Shown here: piece by piece, positions 1-8,194 of the stretch | Layout: every line of letters begins with the position of its first letter | Numbering within the stretch: position 1 is the stretch's first letter | Assembly: GCA_031430375.1 (NCBI GenBank) | Contig: JANPBJ010000224.1 | Coordinates: forward strand, 1-20,527 | Source: JAENVU01 sp031430375 | GTDB taxonomy: Bacteria; Actinomycetota; Acidimicrobiia; IMCC26256; JAENVU01 | DNA length: 20,527 nt | Direction of reading: 5' to 3' | Notes under the pieces: generated by a model | Told to the model about the DNA's origin: nothing | Database searches by the model: none | Seen by the model: only the letters and a program-made list of their open reading frames with translations | Translations under genes and position numbers: made by a program

Positions 1-1335
1 GGGCAGGCCGCCCTCGACGTGCTGGGTGACGACGGTGATTTCGTACCGTGCATCCACTCCCTCGGGGCGCCGCTCGCCGCCGATGTGGCCGACGTCACGT
101 GGCCATGCAACGCGACCGAGGAGTACATCGTTCACTTCCCCGACACACGCGAGATCTGGTCCTACGGCTCCGGCTACGGCGGGAACGCGCTGCTCGGCAA
201 AAAGTGCTTCGCGTTGCGGATCGCGTCGGTCATCGCGCGCGACGAAGGCTGGCTCGCAGAGCACATGCTCATCCTGAAACTCACGAACCCGGCCGGCGCG
301 GTTCGCTTCGTGGCCGCGGCATTCCCCTCCGCGTGCGGCAAGACCAACCTCGCGATGCTCATCCCGTCGATCCCAGGGTGGAAGGCCGAGACCATTGGTG
401 ACGACATCGCCTGGATGAAGTTCGGACCCAACGGTCAGCTGCATGCGATCAATCCCGAGTTTGGATTCTTCGGCGTTGCCCCCGGCACGAACATGGAGAC
501 CAATCCCAACGCGATGCTCACGTTGGGGAGCAACACGGTCTTCACCAACGTCGCGCTCACCGACGACGGCGACGTGTGGTGGGAAGGGATCGACGGCCCC
601 ACTCCCGCCCATCTCACCGATTGGAAACGCCAGGACTGGACGCCGGCATCCGAAGCACCGGCAGCGCACCCGAACTCGCGCTTCTGCGCACCGGCGGCGC
701 AGTGTCCCGTAGTTGCCGACGAGTGGCAGGACCCTGCGGGCGTGCCGATTTCGGCCATTCTGTTTGGCGGGCGACGCGCCACCACCGTTCCGCTCGTGTA
801 CGAGTCGCGCGACTGGCGTCACGGTGTATTCGTGGGCGCAACCATGGGCTCGGAGAAGACCGCCGCGGCGTTCGGCGGCCTGGGCGACCTCCGTCACGAC
901 CCGTTCGCCATGCTGCCGTTCTGCGGCTACCACATGGGGGACTACTTCGCGCACTGGCTCTCCATGACGGATCACACCGAGGAGTCGAAGTTGCCGCGCA
1001 TCTACGGCGTCAACTGGTTCCGCAAGGACGCGGACGGCAAGTTCCTCTGGCCCGGCTACGGCGAGAACTCACGCGTACTGGCGTGGATCTTCGGTCGTCT
1101 CGAAGGTACCGCCGGCGGCGATGAGACGCCGATCGGCGTGGTCCCTCGCGTCGAAGATCTCGATCTGCGCGGACTCGACGTCTCCGCCGTTGCCGTAGGG
1201 GCGGCGCTGGTGGTAGATCCCGAGCAGTGGGCGGCCGAGTGCGCGAGCACGCACGGTCATTTCGAGTCCTTCGGTACTCACCTCCCCGACGCTCTCGTGG
1301 AAGAACTCACCGCTCTCGAATCTCGCCTCAGTTAG
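1..1335 (+). CDS. pckG: Phosphoenolpyruvate carboxykinase (GTP), 5' end cut by window
   Basis: Cytosolic gluconeogenic enzyme converting oxaloacetate and GTP to phosphoenolpyruvate, GDP and CO2. The frame is open from base 1, so the GTG at 19 is internal. About 444 residues are visible; the family is usually about 600, so roughly the first 160 are missing. Seen here: the PEPCK P-loop FPSACGKTNLAM (nt 322-357) with the reactive cysteine at 334-336, the kinase-2 motif GDDIAWM, the FFGVAPGTN loop, FGGRRATTVPLV, and the C-terminal NWFRKD...WPGYGENSRVLAW stretch. These mark the GTP-dependent type and not the ATP-dependent one. The gene ends at TAG 1333-1335. The next gene starts 70 bases later on the same strand. 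I see no frameshift. The incomplete 5' end is only the window edge. Confidence 0.97.
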   Translation, partial: GQAALDVLGDDGDFVPCIHSLGAPLAADVADVTWPCNATEEYIVHFPDTREIWSYGSGYGGNALLGKKCFALRIASVIARDEGWLAEHMLILKLTNPAGAVRFVAAAFPSACGKTNLAMLIPSIPGWKAETIGDDIAWMKFGPNGQLHAINPEFGFFGVAPGTNMETNPNAMLTLGSNTVFTNVALTDDGDVWWEGIDGPTPAHLTDWKRQDWTPASEAPAAHPNSRFCAPAAQCPVVADEWQDPAGVPISAILFGGRRATTVPLVYESRDWRHGVFVGATMGSEKTAAAFGGLGDLRHDPFAMLPFCGYHMGDYFAHWLSMTDHTEESKLPRIYGVNWFRKDADGKFLWPGYGENSRVLAWIFGRLEGTAGGDETPIGVVPRVEDLDLRGLDVSAVAVGAALVVDPEQWAAECASTHGHFESFGTHLPDALVEELTALESRLS

Positions 1336-1405
1336 CCAAACCCCGAACGAGCTATCAAGGCGTTGGAAGTGACGACGGTGGTCCGGCGCGGAGAGACTCA
1401 AACCC

Positions 1406-3790
1406 ATGACTCCATGGAGTGACCTAGCACTCGTTGATCTGACCGCCGCCGTGGCCGGAACCGACCTCTGGAACACCCCAGGGATTCCCGAGCACGGACT
1501 CCCGCCCATGCGGGTCACCGATGGACCCAACGGCGCCCGCGGTCCCAGCTTCACCGGCGTCCCCAGCGCATGTTTCCCCTGCGGCACTGCGCTCGGCGCC
1601 ACCTGGGACCCGAATCTGGTAGAGGCCATCGGCGTAGCGATCGGTGAGGAGGCCCGCACCAAGGGCGCCCACGTACTCCTCGCTCCTACCGTGAACCTGC
1701 ATCGCCATCCACTCGCGGGGCGCAACTTCGAGTGTTACTCCGAAGACCCCCATCTCACTGCACAACTGGCGGTGGGTTTTGTGCGCGGCGTGCAGTCCGT
1801 TGGAATCGGTACCACGGTCAAGCATTTCGTGGCCAACGATTCCGAGTTCGAACGCATGACCATGAGCTCCGACGTCGACGAGGCCGCATTGCGCGAGCTG
1901 TACCTGGTGCCGTTCGAGGCGGCCGTCAAGGAAGGCCGCGCGTGGGGAATCATGTCGGCGTACAACCGGCTCAACGGCACGTATTGCAGCGAACACGAGT
2001 GGCTCCTCAGCACCGTGCTGCGCGATGAGTGGGGCTTCGACGGCTTCGTCATCTCGGATTGGTTCGGAACACATAGCACCGCGGCCGCGGCGAACGCGGG
2101 TCTCGATCTCGAGATGCCGGGACCACCGCAATGGTTCGGTGCATCTCTGGTCACCGCAGTCGAACGCGGCGAGGTACCACGCGCCACCGTTGAGCGGATG
2201 GTCGAGCGGCTCCAGCTCTTGGCGAATCGCACCGGCGCCACCGCTGGCATGGGCAACGGAGCCCCGAGTTCGGAGGACAACCCACGGCATCGGGCGCTCA
2301 TTCGCGAGACCGCGGCGGCGAGCTTCGTGCTCTTGCGGAACGAGAACGCGCTCCTTCCCCTCGACCGCTCCGTATTGCAGCGGGTCGCGCTCATCGGGAC
2401 CGCGGCGGATACGGCTTGGATCATGGGGGGCGGCAGTGCGGCGCTCGATCCGCATCCCCCGGTGACTCCCCGAGCCGGACTCGCGGCTGCACTCGCGCCG
2501 GAGACCCTGCTCAGCTTCTCCCGCGGCCCTGCCGCCACCGACACCATCCCCGTGCTCGATGCATCCGCGCTCGCGGGCCGCATCGACCTGGAAGTGTTCG
2601 CCAGCACCGACCTCAGCGGGGACCCGGCAATTACCACGTCATTGCGGACAGCCCGCGCGTTGTGGCTGGGTGAGTTCACCGACGTGCTCGACCCTCGTCA
2701 CTTCTCGGCCCGGCTGCGCGGGACCGTTCGGGTCACGGAGGCCGGCGACTGGACGTTCGGACTCTCCGCGACTGGGTCGTGTCGAGTCTCCCTCGACGGC
2801 GAAGTACTCATCGACGCATGGGACCACACTGAACGTGGCACCACCTTCTTCGGTTTCGGCCGCGCCGAGCTCCGGAGTGCTCGTTCACTCGACGCCGACC
2901 GCGACTACCTGCTCGAGATCGAGTTCTCGGGAGGATCAGGGGCCATGGTCAGCGGGCTCGAGTTCGGTGCCGCACCACCATCGCCCGCCGACGCGATCGA
3001 GCGAGCGGTCGCGGTCGCGCGCGAGGCCGACGTCGCCATCGTCGTGGTCGGGACCGGCCCCACCTTGGACACCGAGGGCCAAGATCGACCCACGATGAGC
3101 CTCCCCGGCGCTCAGGACGACCTCATCCGGGCGGTGGCGGCGGCTAACCCCCGCACGATCGTGTGTGTGAACGCCGGATCACCAGTAAACATGGACTGGG
3201 CCCACACCGTTCCCGGGTTACTGCAGTGCTGGCTCCCCGGCGCGGAGTGGGGCAACGCGCTCGCAGACGTACTCCTCGGGGATCGCGAACCGGGCGGTCG
3301 ATTGCCCACCACCTTCCCGGTCAGGGTGGAGGACTCGCCCGCGCACACCACGTACCCCGGTGCCGACGGTCACGTCGAATACGCCGATGGCCTGCTCATG
3401 GGCTACCGCGGGTACGACCGCGCCGGAACCGAACCACGCTTCTGTTTCGGTCACGGCCTTTCGTACACCACGTTCGAATACGGTGCCGTCACCGTCGAGG
3501 GTCGCACCGTGAGGGTGGAGGTCACCAACACTGGCCAACGCACGGGTGCCGAGGTGCTGCAGATCTATGTGCACCGTCCCGCGGCACCCAGAACACGGCC
3601 CGAGCAGGAGTTGCGCGCGTTCAAGAAGGTCACCATCGCGCCGGGGTCCACTGAAAACATCGACTTCGACCTCGGCGACCGCTGCTTCTCCGAGTGGCAC
3701 GACGGCTGGCAACTCATGCCCGGCCCGTACGAACTTCGCATTGGTCGATCCTCACGCGACATCCGCTTGACCGCGACCATCACGCCGTAA
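1406..3790 (+). CDS. Glycoside hydrolase family 3 beta-glucosidase-like enzyme with PA14 insert
   Basis: A 794-residue protein with GH3 layout. The N-terminal TIM-barrel (about 10-280) has the KHF motif at 139-141 and the nucleophile region VISDWFG with Asp218. The alpha/beta sandwich (about 300-680) is interrupted near 390-522 by a PA14-like beta domain (motifs GDWTFGLSATGSCRVSLDG and YLLEIEF). The probable acid/base is Glu557 in DTEGQDRP. A fibronectin-III-like domain closes the protein (about 695-794). GH3 enzymes remove non-reducing terminal beta-linked sugars; a PA14 insert usually shapes substrate choice. No signal peptide is visible, so it probably acts in the cytosol on imported oligosaccharides or glycosides. 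ATG 1406 has GGAGAG at 1390-1395. The substrate cannot be read from sequence; beta-glucosidase is the default, with xylosidase or other GH3 activities possible. Confidence 0.93.
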   Translation: MTPWSDLALVDLTAAVAGTDLWNTPGIPEHGLPPMRVTDGPNGARGPSFTGVPSACFPCGTALGATWDPNLVEAIGVAIGEEARTKGAHVLLAPTVNLHRHPLAGRNFECYSEDPHLTAQLAVGFVRGVQSVGIGTTVKHFVANDSEFERMTMSSDVDEAALRELYLVPFEAAVKEGRAWGIMSAYNRLNGTYCSEHEWLLSTVLRDEWGFDGFVISDWFGTHSTAAAANAGLDLEMPGPPQWFGASLVTAVERGEVPRATVERMVERLQLLANRTGATAGMGNGAPSSEDNPRHRALIRETAAASFVLLRNENALLPLDRSVLQRVALIGTAADTAWIMGGGSAALDPHPPVTPRAGLAAALAPETLLSFSRGPAATDTIPVLDASALAGRIDLEVFASTDLSGDPAITTSLRTARALWLGEFTDVLDPRHFSARLRGTVRVTEAGDWTFGLSATGSCRVSLDGEVLIDAWDHTERGTTFFGFGRAELRSARSLDADRDYLLEIEFSGGSGAMVSGLEFGAAPPSPADAIERAVAVAREADVAIVVVGTGPTLDTEGQDRPTMSLPGAQDDLIRAVAAANPRTIVCVNAGSPVNMDWAHTVPGLLQCWLPGAEWGNALADVLLGDREPGGRLPTTFPVRVEDSPAHTTYPGADGHVEYADGLLMGYRGYDRAGTEPRFCFGHGLSYTTFEYGAVTVEGRTVRVEVTNTGQRTGAEVLQIYVHRPAAPRTRPEQELRAFKKVTIAPGSTENIDFDLGDRCFSEWHDGWQLMPGPYELRIGRSSRDIRLTATITP

Positions 3791-3849
3791 CTTGCGTCAC
3801 GTTCACCCTTGAGGCCGCCCACCGTCACGGTGGGAACGTGACGCAGGTT
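3789..3849. terminator. Nested hairpin between convergent genes, probable bidirectional terminator
   Basis: The outer arms 3789-3804 and 3834-3849 pair over 16 positions with one G-T pair. The core is TGCGTCACGTTC against GAACGTGACGCA. An inner hairpin CCCACCG-TCA-CGGTGGG (3818-3834) stacks directly on the right arm, leaving 13 unpaired bases (3805-3817) on the left. The stem includes the last two bases of the beta-glucosidase stop codon and begins 6 bases after the ddl stop on the other strand. No T-run follows on either side. Confidence 0.7.
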
Positions 3850-3854
3850 CGGGG

Positions 3855-4949
3855 TTAGCGCTGGCGGCCGGCGCGCTCGGCGCGGCGGGCATGGCGTTCG
3901 ATGGCCAGCTCGATCAGCCGGTCGAGCAGGGCGGGGTAAGCCAGCCCGCTCACTTCCCAGAGCCTCGGGTACATAGAAATCGGCGTGAACCCCGGGATGC
4001 TATTGACCTCGTTGACCAGGAACCCCGGGCCTGCTTCGTCGTAGAAGAAGTCGACGCGCGCCATGCCATCGCACCGGCACGCCAGGAACGCCCGCAACGC
4101 GAGCGAACGGACCTCGTCGATCGCCGCCTCGGACAGCGGCGCGGGCGCGAGCAATGTTGCCGCGCCATCTTCGTACTTGTCGGCATAGGAGTAGAACTCC
4201 GCTCCGGGGATCACTTCACCCGGCAGCGACGCCTTGGGGTGCAGTGACCCGAGCACGGCCACCTCGATCTCTCGTCCCGAGATCATCTCTTCCACCACGA
4301 TGTCTTCGTCGTAGCTCAGCGCGGTCGCGATCGCCGCGTCGAGTTCCGTATCGTCGTGCGCCTTGCTGACGCCCACCGATGAACCCATGTTCGCGGGCTT
4401 CACAAAACACGGCAGGCCGAGATTGCCCAACACTCGGGCGCGGAAGCTCGCAAGGTCGTGGCCATCACGGTGCTCGAGATACCGACCTTGGGGAAGACCC
4501 GCCGCCGCGAACATCTGCTTCATCGCGCCCTTGTGCATACTCAGTGCGGAACCGAGCACACCGGAACCGACGTACGGAATATCGGCAAGCTCCAGCAGAC
4601 CCTGCACTGTGCCGTCTTCGCCGTACGGTCCGTGCAGAAGCGGGAGCACCACATCCACATCGAGACCACGTCTGCCGGCACTCGCAACCACGGCGCCGAG
4701 TGACTCGAGCTCGGTCCCACCGACGGGAAACGCCGCAGGCAGCGCGTCCGGTCCCGCGGCCAGGAGCGTGGCGGCTTCTTCTGCCGCGAGCCAGCGACCG
4801 TCGGTCGTGATCGCGACGGGCACCACTTTGTAGCGCCGCGGGTCAAGCGCTTTCGCGACCGCGACCGCGGTCACGCGTGAAACGTCGTGCTCCGCGGAGC
4901 GGCCCCCGAAGATCACCATGACGCGGGTGCGACGAGCCGGAGCAGTCAT
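3855..4949 (-). CDS. ddl: D-alanine--D-alanine ligase
   Basis: An ATP-grasp enzyme of 364 residues that joins two D-alanines for the peptidoglycan precursor in the cytosol. Motifs in order: GGRSAEHDVS (15-24, the Glu-His that binds the first D-Ala), LLHGPYGEDGTVQG (104-117), PYVGSGVLGSALSMHKGAMK (125-144), the ATP-binding FVKPANMGSSVGVSK (182-196), the omega-loop tyrosine region FYSYADKY (252-259), and the metal/phosphate site ARVDFF...LVNEVNSIPGFT with Asp300, Glu314 and Asn316. The length is typical. The start ATG (4949-4947) overlaps the TGA of the upstream membrane gene as ATGA, and a purine-rich AGGTGGG lies just before it, so translation is probably coupled. Confidence 0.97.
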   Translation of the reverse strand: MTAPARRTRVMVIFGGRSAEHDVSRVTAVAVAKALDPRRYKVVPVAITTDGRWLAAEEAATLLAAGPDALPAAFPVGGTELESLGAVVASAGRRGLDVDVVLPLLHGPYGEDGTVQGLLELADIPYVGSGVLGSALSMHKGAMKQMFAAAGLPQGRYLEHRDGHDLASFRARVLGNLGLPCFVKPANMGSSVGVSKAHDDTELDAAIATALSYDEDIVVEEMISGREIEVAVLGSLHPKASLPGEVIPGAEFYSYADKYEDGAATLLAPAPLSEAAIDEVRSLALRAFLACRCDGMARVDFFYDEAGPGFLVNEVNSIPGFTPISMYPRLWEVSGLAYPALLDRLIELAIERHARRAERAGRQR

Positions 4950-5323
4950 GAACCCACCTGCAACACAGCGCGGATGCCGAGCCCCATGATGAACAAACCG
5001 CCGAGTCCGTAGAGCAACTCGAGTCGACCCTTCATCTGAGCACGGTACCCATACAGCAGACCGACGGTGATGAAGATCACGAATCCGTAGAACATATGGA
5101 AACGCGGGACCGACTTCGCATAGCCCTTGTCTCCCGCCACGAGCGCTATCCCCAGGCCAATCTGGACGAGTACTGCGACTTCAGCCGCGGCAGTGACGAC
5201 CCATACGGGCTTGCCCCGCAAGCCCTTCCACCTCCACGCCGCGAGGCAGTAGAAGCCCGCGACTCCGTTCACCACGATTGAGACGTAGCCCCAGAACCGA
5301 TGGAAGTCGACGATCGTCTGCAA
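4946..5323 (-). CDS. Small four-helix integral membrane protein
   Basis: 125 residues with four hydrophobic segments at about 12-30, 38-60, 75-93 and 100-122, joined by short basic loops; no signal peptide or catalytic motif. I do not recognise the family with certainty. The start must be TTG 5323: going upstream, the same frame reads only three codons before the stop of the acyl-CoA synthetase, and no ATG or GTG lies between. A GAGG sequence overlapping that stop codon is well placed as ribosome binding site. The gene is packed between the acyl-CoA synthetase (9 bases upstream) and ddl (4-base overlap), so all three are probably cotranscribed. The link to ddl could mean an envelope role, but that is only inference from position. 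Confidence 0.85.
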   Translation of the reverse strand: MQTIVDFHRFWGYVSIVVNGVAGFYCLAAWRWKGLRGKPVWVVTAAAEVAVLVQIGLGIALVAGDKGYAKSVPRFHMFYGFVIFITVGLLYGYRAQMKGRLELLYGLGGLFIMGLGIRAVLQVGS

Positions 5324-5332
5324 CCGAAAACC

Positions 5333-7048
5333 TCAGAGCACCGCGTCGTCGGCAACACCCGGAGCGAAGGCAGAGTCGGTGCCATCGCCGCGGAGCATTT
5401 GCTTGAGAATCTTGCCCGCCGGGTTGCGCGGGAGCGGCTCCGAGCGGAACTCCACGTACTCCGGGACCTTGAACGCCGCGAGGTGGGTGGAGCAATGCTC
5501 GCGCAGGTCCTCGACGGTGGCGGTCGATCCCGAGCGGAGCTGCACCACCGCTTTCACTTCCTCGCCGAGCACCCGATGGGGAACGCCCACCAGTGCCGCA
5601 TCGAGCACGTCGGGATGGTCGAACAGGATGTTCTCCACCTCCACGCAGTAGATGTTCTCGCCAGCGCGGATGATCATGTCCTTGGCCCGGTCGACGAGGA
5701 ACACGAACCCCTCATCGTCGATACGCGCCACGTCGCCAGTCCGAAACCAACCACCCGAGAGGAACACTGATTCGGTCGCGTCAGGCCGATTCCAATAGCC
5801 GCGCATCATGATGGTGGGACCCCGCAACGCCAACTCGCCGGTGGATCCCGCGGGCTGCGGATTGCCATCCTCGTCGATCACCATGGCCTCGACCGTTGGC
5901 ACCGGACGACCCACCGAGTTCGGACGCGCGAAGTAATCGTCACCTGCGATCGCGGTAGCCACCGAAGCACTCTCGGTCAGTCCGTAAGCAGTGGAGAGTG
6001 AATCGCGCACCTGTGGGAACGCGGCCTTGATGCGTTCGACGAGTTCCGGCGCGGCGGGGGCGCCGCCATAACCAATCCGAGTGACCGATGTGAGGTCGAA
6101 GTCGGCGAAGTTGTCGGCCTCCACGATGCGCCACATCACGGTGGGCACACCACCGATAGAGCTGACCTTCTCACGTTCGATGGTGGCCATCGCGTGATCC
6201 GGATCGAAGCGACCGGGCGGCATCAATACAAGTTTCGAACCCGCCGCGTACGCCGTGATCATCGTGGAGCAGGTTCCGGTCACGTGGAAGAGCGGCACGA
6301 TGAGGAGCGCCGCGGCCTGGTGTTCGGACCGCTGTTCGCCCTTGCCGTCGCCGGCCGACACCGCGCTCAGCAACGCAAGGTTCTGAAGGTTCGCGATTGC
6401 CTGGCGGTGCGTGATCGTGGCGCCCTTCGGCTTGCCCGTGGTGCCGGACGTATAGAGGATCGCCATGACGTCGTCCTCGTGCACACCAACATCCGGAAGC
6501 ACCCCGGGATCCGGGGCCACGAGTAGATCATCCATGGACCGCGCCCGGCCATCGGTACCTTCGAGGCCGATCACAAACACCTGCTCGAGCGAGGGGATCG
6601 TCTCGACGATCTCGCGCACGATGGCCCAACGCTTCGCGTCACAGACCAGGATTTTCGCGCCGGAATCGCGCAGGGCGAAGTCGAGCTCCTCGCCTTTCCA
6701 CCAGGCGTTCAGGGGTACGCACGCAGCGCCGATGCCCGCGCAGCCCCAGAACATCACCAGCCACTCAATCGTGTTCGCAGTGAGCACCGCTACGCGATCG
6801 CCGTTGACGATGCCGAGTTCCCGTAACGACACCGACACCTGACGAGCTTGCGCGTTGTGCTCACCGAACGTGAGGCGCCGATCACCCTGCACCACCCAGT
6901 CGACATCGGGACGAGCATCCCCGAACGCGAGCACATCCCGCATCGACGAGAACCGCTTCCGATAGACCTGCAGCGGAACGTCAAGCACGTGCTCTTCCAC
7001 GATCTCAAACTGCGCGCCGGGGGCGGTCAACTGCTCAAGGGTGCTCAT
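5333..7048 (-). CDS. AMP-forming acyl-CoA synthetase (fatty-acid--CoA ligase-like)
   Basis: A 571-residue ANL-superfamily enzyme that activates a carboxylic acid with ATP to an acyl-adenylate and then to the CoA thioester. Motifs: the phosphate loop YTSGTTGKPKG (199-209), PLFHVTG (252-258), the adenine-binding YGLTES (355-360), GWFRTGDVA (433-441), the hinge LVDRAKDMIIRAGENIYCVEVE, and the catalytic lysine in PRNPAGKILK (Lys546). The open frame extends 32 codons further upstream, but that part is Arg/Ser/Pro-rich and unlike the family; ATG 7048 is preceded by AGGAGG and begins a normal N-terminus. Acid substrate (medium/long chain, aromatic or steroid side chain) cannot be decided. First gene of the synthetase, membrane protein, ddl run. 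Confidence 0.93.
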   Translation of the reverse strand: MSTLEQLTAPGAQFEIVEEHVLDVPLQVYRKRFSSMRDVLAFGDARPDVDWVVQGDRRLTFGEHNAQARQVSVSLRELGIVNGDRVAVLTANTIEWLVMFWGCAGIGAACVPLNAWWKGEELDFALRDSGAKILVCDAKRWAIVREIVETIPSLEQVFVIGLEGTDGRARSMDDLLVAPDPGVLPDVGVHEDDVMAILYTSGTTGKPKGATITHRQAIANLQNLALLSAVSAGDGKGEQRSEHQAAALLIVPLFHVTGTCSTMITAYAAGSKLVLMPPGRFDPDHAMATIEREKVSSIGGVPTVMWRIVEADNFADFDLTSVTRIGYGGAPAAPELVERIKAAFPQVRDSLSTAYGLTESASVATAIAGDDYFARPNSVGRPVPTVEAMVIDEDGNPQPAGSTGELALRGPTIMMRGYWNRPDATESVFLSGGWFRTGDVARIDDEGFVFLVDRAKDMIIRAGENIYCVEVENILFDHPDVLDAALVGVPHRVLGEEVKAVVQLRSGSTATVEDLREHCSTHLAAFKVPEYVEFRSEPLPRNPAGKILKQMLRGDGTDSAFAPGVADDAVL

Positions 7049-7162
7049 CGACGCTCCGCTCCTCCTGCTTCCGCCTGGCGAACGGGTCACGTTACCGGGA
7101 GGGCGTGAGGTGCTTCGATCCGTTGGGCTCGTCGGGACTGTCACTTCTTGGGACCGTCAGTA

Positions 7163-7178
7163 CCCTGAGCGGGCAGGG
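7163..7178 (-). terminator. Weak hairpin downstream of the PAC2 gene
   Basis: CCCTG-AGCGGG-CAGGG forms a 5-bp stem 32 bases after the PAC2 gene stop. The 161-base gap (7049-7209) between the PAC2 gene and the acyl-CoA synthetase otherwise shows only the synthetase ribosome binding site. There is no T-run, and the assignment is tentative. Confidence 0.25.
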
Positions 7179-7209
7179 AAAGACCCGAGAATCGAACTCT
7201 GCGACGCGA

Positions 7210-8037
7210 TTAGCTCTCGTCGCGCAGGAATCGCTCGATCTCACGGGCGAGGTCATCGCCGGACGGAAGTTCCTCGGTCCCGCCCACCTCTTCGAGTTGG
7301 CGCACCAACGCGGCAACATCGGGGCGCTCGGCGAGCCCGGACTCCACCTGCTCGGCGTAGGCATCGGCCTGGTCGTCGAGGGCGCGCAGATCAACCTCGA
7401 GGCGCGTCAATTCGCGCATCCGTTCGAGGATGGCGCGGATCGCGGGCGGCGACGGCGTTCCGGCCACGTAGTGCGGCACTTGGGCCCATAGCCCGACGGT
7501 TGGAATTCCCGCTGCGCCCAGCGCAATCTGGAGCACAGTCTGAATCCCGGTAGGCCCGAGATAATCGCCGCGCATGGCACCTGACTCCTGGGCGACGGAC
7601 CGACTCGATGCGGTGGCCAATACCGAGATCGGCCGGCGATGCGAGACTGGTGACGGCATCCCCCCGAGCGTCACACACTGGCTGACGCCGGCAGAGTTCG
7701 CGAAGCCGACAATCTCATCGACCACTGCCTTCCAACGCACCGACGGCTCAGGTCCGGTGACCACCAACACATCACGTCCGGCAACTCCCGCAACGAACTC
7801 GACCGTGGGCCAGTGAACGCGCCGTACCTCTCCCTCAACGAGGCTCACCGTGGGTCGAGTCTGTTGAAGGTCAACGGTGTCGGCGAGGTCCAAGGTTGCG
7901 CAGGTGCGCGACGATTGGAGCTGCTCCAGCAACACCGCCGCGGCGCCAGCTCCTGCGAGTCCACCGTCGACCCATCCCGTGAACGACACGATCATCACGG
8001 GGTCGTGCAACTCGGGCCATTGCTCGATCGCCAGCAT
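7210..8037 (-). CDS. PAC2-family protein
   Basis: A 275-residue cytosolic protein resembling the PAC2 (proteasome assembly chaperone 2) family common in actinobacteria and archaea. Supporting signs: the N-terminal VMIVSFTGWVDGGLAGAGA, the middle VLVVTGPEPSVRWKAVVDEIV and CVTLGGMPSPVSHRRP, then GPTGIQTVL and TVGLWAQVPHYVAGTPSPPA, followed by an acidic helical tail with probable coiled-coil (about 205-275). The bacterial function is not established; a chaperone or assembly role is an extrapolation from the eukaryotic and archaeal name. ATG 8037 is preceded by GGTGG 5 bases upstream. The start faces the oxidoreductase gene across a 157-base divergent region. No proteasome gene is in view. Confidence 0.88.
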   Translation of the reverse strand: MLAIEQWPELHDPVMIVSFTGWVDGGLAGAGAAAVLLEQLQSSRTCATLDLADTVDLQQTRPTVSLVEGEVRRVHWPTVEFVAGVAGRDVLVVTGPEPSVRWKAVVDEIVGFANSAGVSQCVTLGGMPSPVSHRRPISVLATASSRSVAQESGAMRGDYLGPTGIQTVLQIALGAAGIPTVGLWAQVPHYVAGTPSPPAIRAILERMRELTRLEVDLRALDDQADAYAEQVESGLAERPDVAALVRQLEEVGGTEELPSGDDLAREIERFLRDES

Positions 8038-8046
8038 CCAGCCACC

Positions 8047-8121
8047 TTACGGGCCGCCCTCAGGAATCCAGGTGTCGTCGAACTCCCGAACTGGCTTCCC
8101 GCTCTCGATCGCTCCGCTCAC
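8047..8121 (-). CDS. Possible 24-codon leader ORF upstream of the PAC2 gene
   Basis: GTG 8121 opens a 24-codon frame ending at TAA 8049-8047, only 9 bases before the PAC2 start, with the PAC2 ribosome binding site directly after the stop. The peptide ends FDDTWIPEGGP and contains the left copy of the 33-bp repeat. The GTG itself overlaps, as GTGA, the stop of a second frame carrying the right repeat copy. The best ribosome binding site candidate (AGGTGG) is rather far upstream. It may be a leader peptide, the remnant of a duplicated gene end, or chance. Confidence 0.25.
   Translation of the reverse strand: MSGAIESGKPVREFDDTWIPEGGP
8049..8081. repeat. Left copy of a 33-bp direct repeat
   Basis: Matches 8141-8173 at 30 of 33 positions; the identical core is ATCCAGGTGTCGTCGA. 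It lies 12 bases upstream of the PAC2 start. Read on the minus strand it encodes DDTWIPEGGP. Confidence 0.85.
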
Positions 8122-8140
8122 GCGCCGCTCGGGCCACCTG

Positions 8141-8173
8141 ACGAGCCGCCGTCAGAAATCCAGGTGTCGTCGA
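8141..8173. repeat. Right copy of a 33-bp direct repeat
   Basis: Second copy, 92 bases from the first, ending 9 bases before the presumed -10 box of the oxidoreductase gene. Read on the minus strand it encodes DDTWISDGGS. The three differences from the left copy each change an amino acid conservatively or semi-conservatively (P/S, E/D, P/S). Confidence 0.85.
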
Positions 8174-8181
8174 CGCACCGA

Positions 8182-8194
8182 TAGAGTCCGATCC
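8182..8194 (+). promoter_or_regulatory. Probable -10 box giving a leaderless oxidoreductase mRNA
   Basis: TAGAGT at 8182-8187 fits the actinobacterial TANNNT -10 pattern and ends 7 bases before the GTG start at 8195, so transcription would begin at or next to the start codon. No convincing Shine-Dalgarno or -35 box is present. Confidence 0.45.

Noticed and set aside
1..1335. Truncated pckG as a possible pseudogene
   Set aside because: The frame is open from the first base, so the missing N-terminus is only the window boundary.
7049..7144. 32-codon N-terminal extension of the acyl-CoA synthetase
   Set aside because: The composition is Arg/Ser/Pro-rich and unlike the family; ATG 7048 has an AGGAGG site and the expected N-terminus.
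7180..7205. GTTCGATTCTC on the minus strand, resembling a tRNA T-loop
   Set aside because: The flanking bases do not form a 5-bp T-stem, and no acceptor or anticodon arm can be drawn around it.
7877..8194. 106-codon N-terminal extension of the oxidoreductase
   Set aside because: It overlaps the PAC2 gene and the repeats, has no family similarity, and a -10 box fits a start at 8195.
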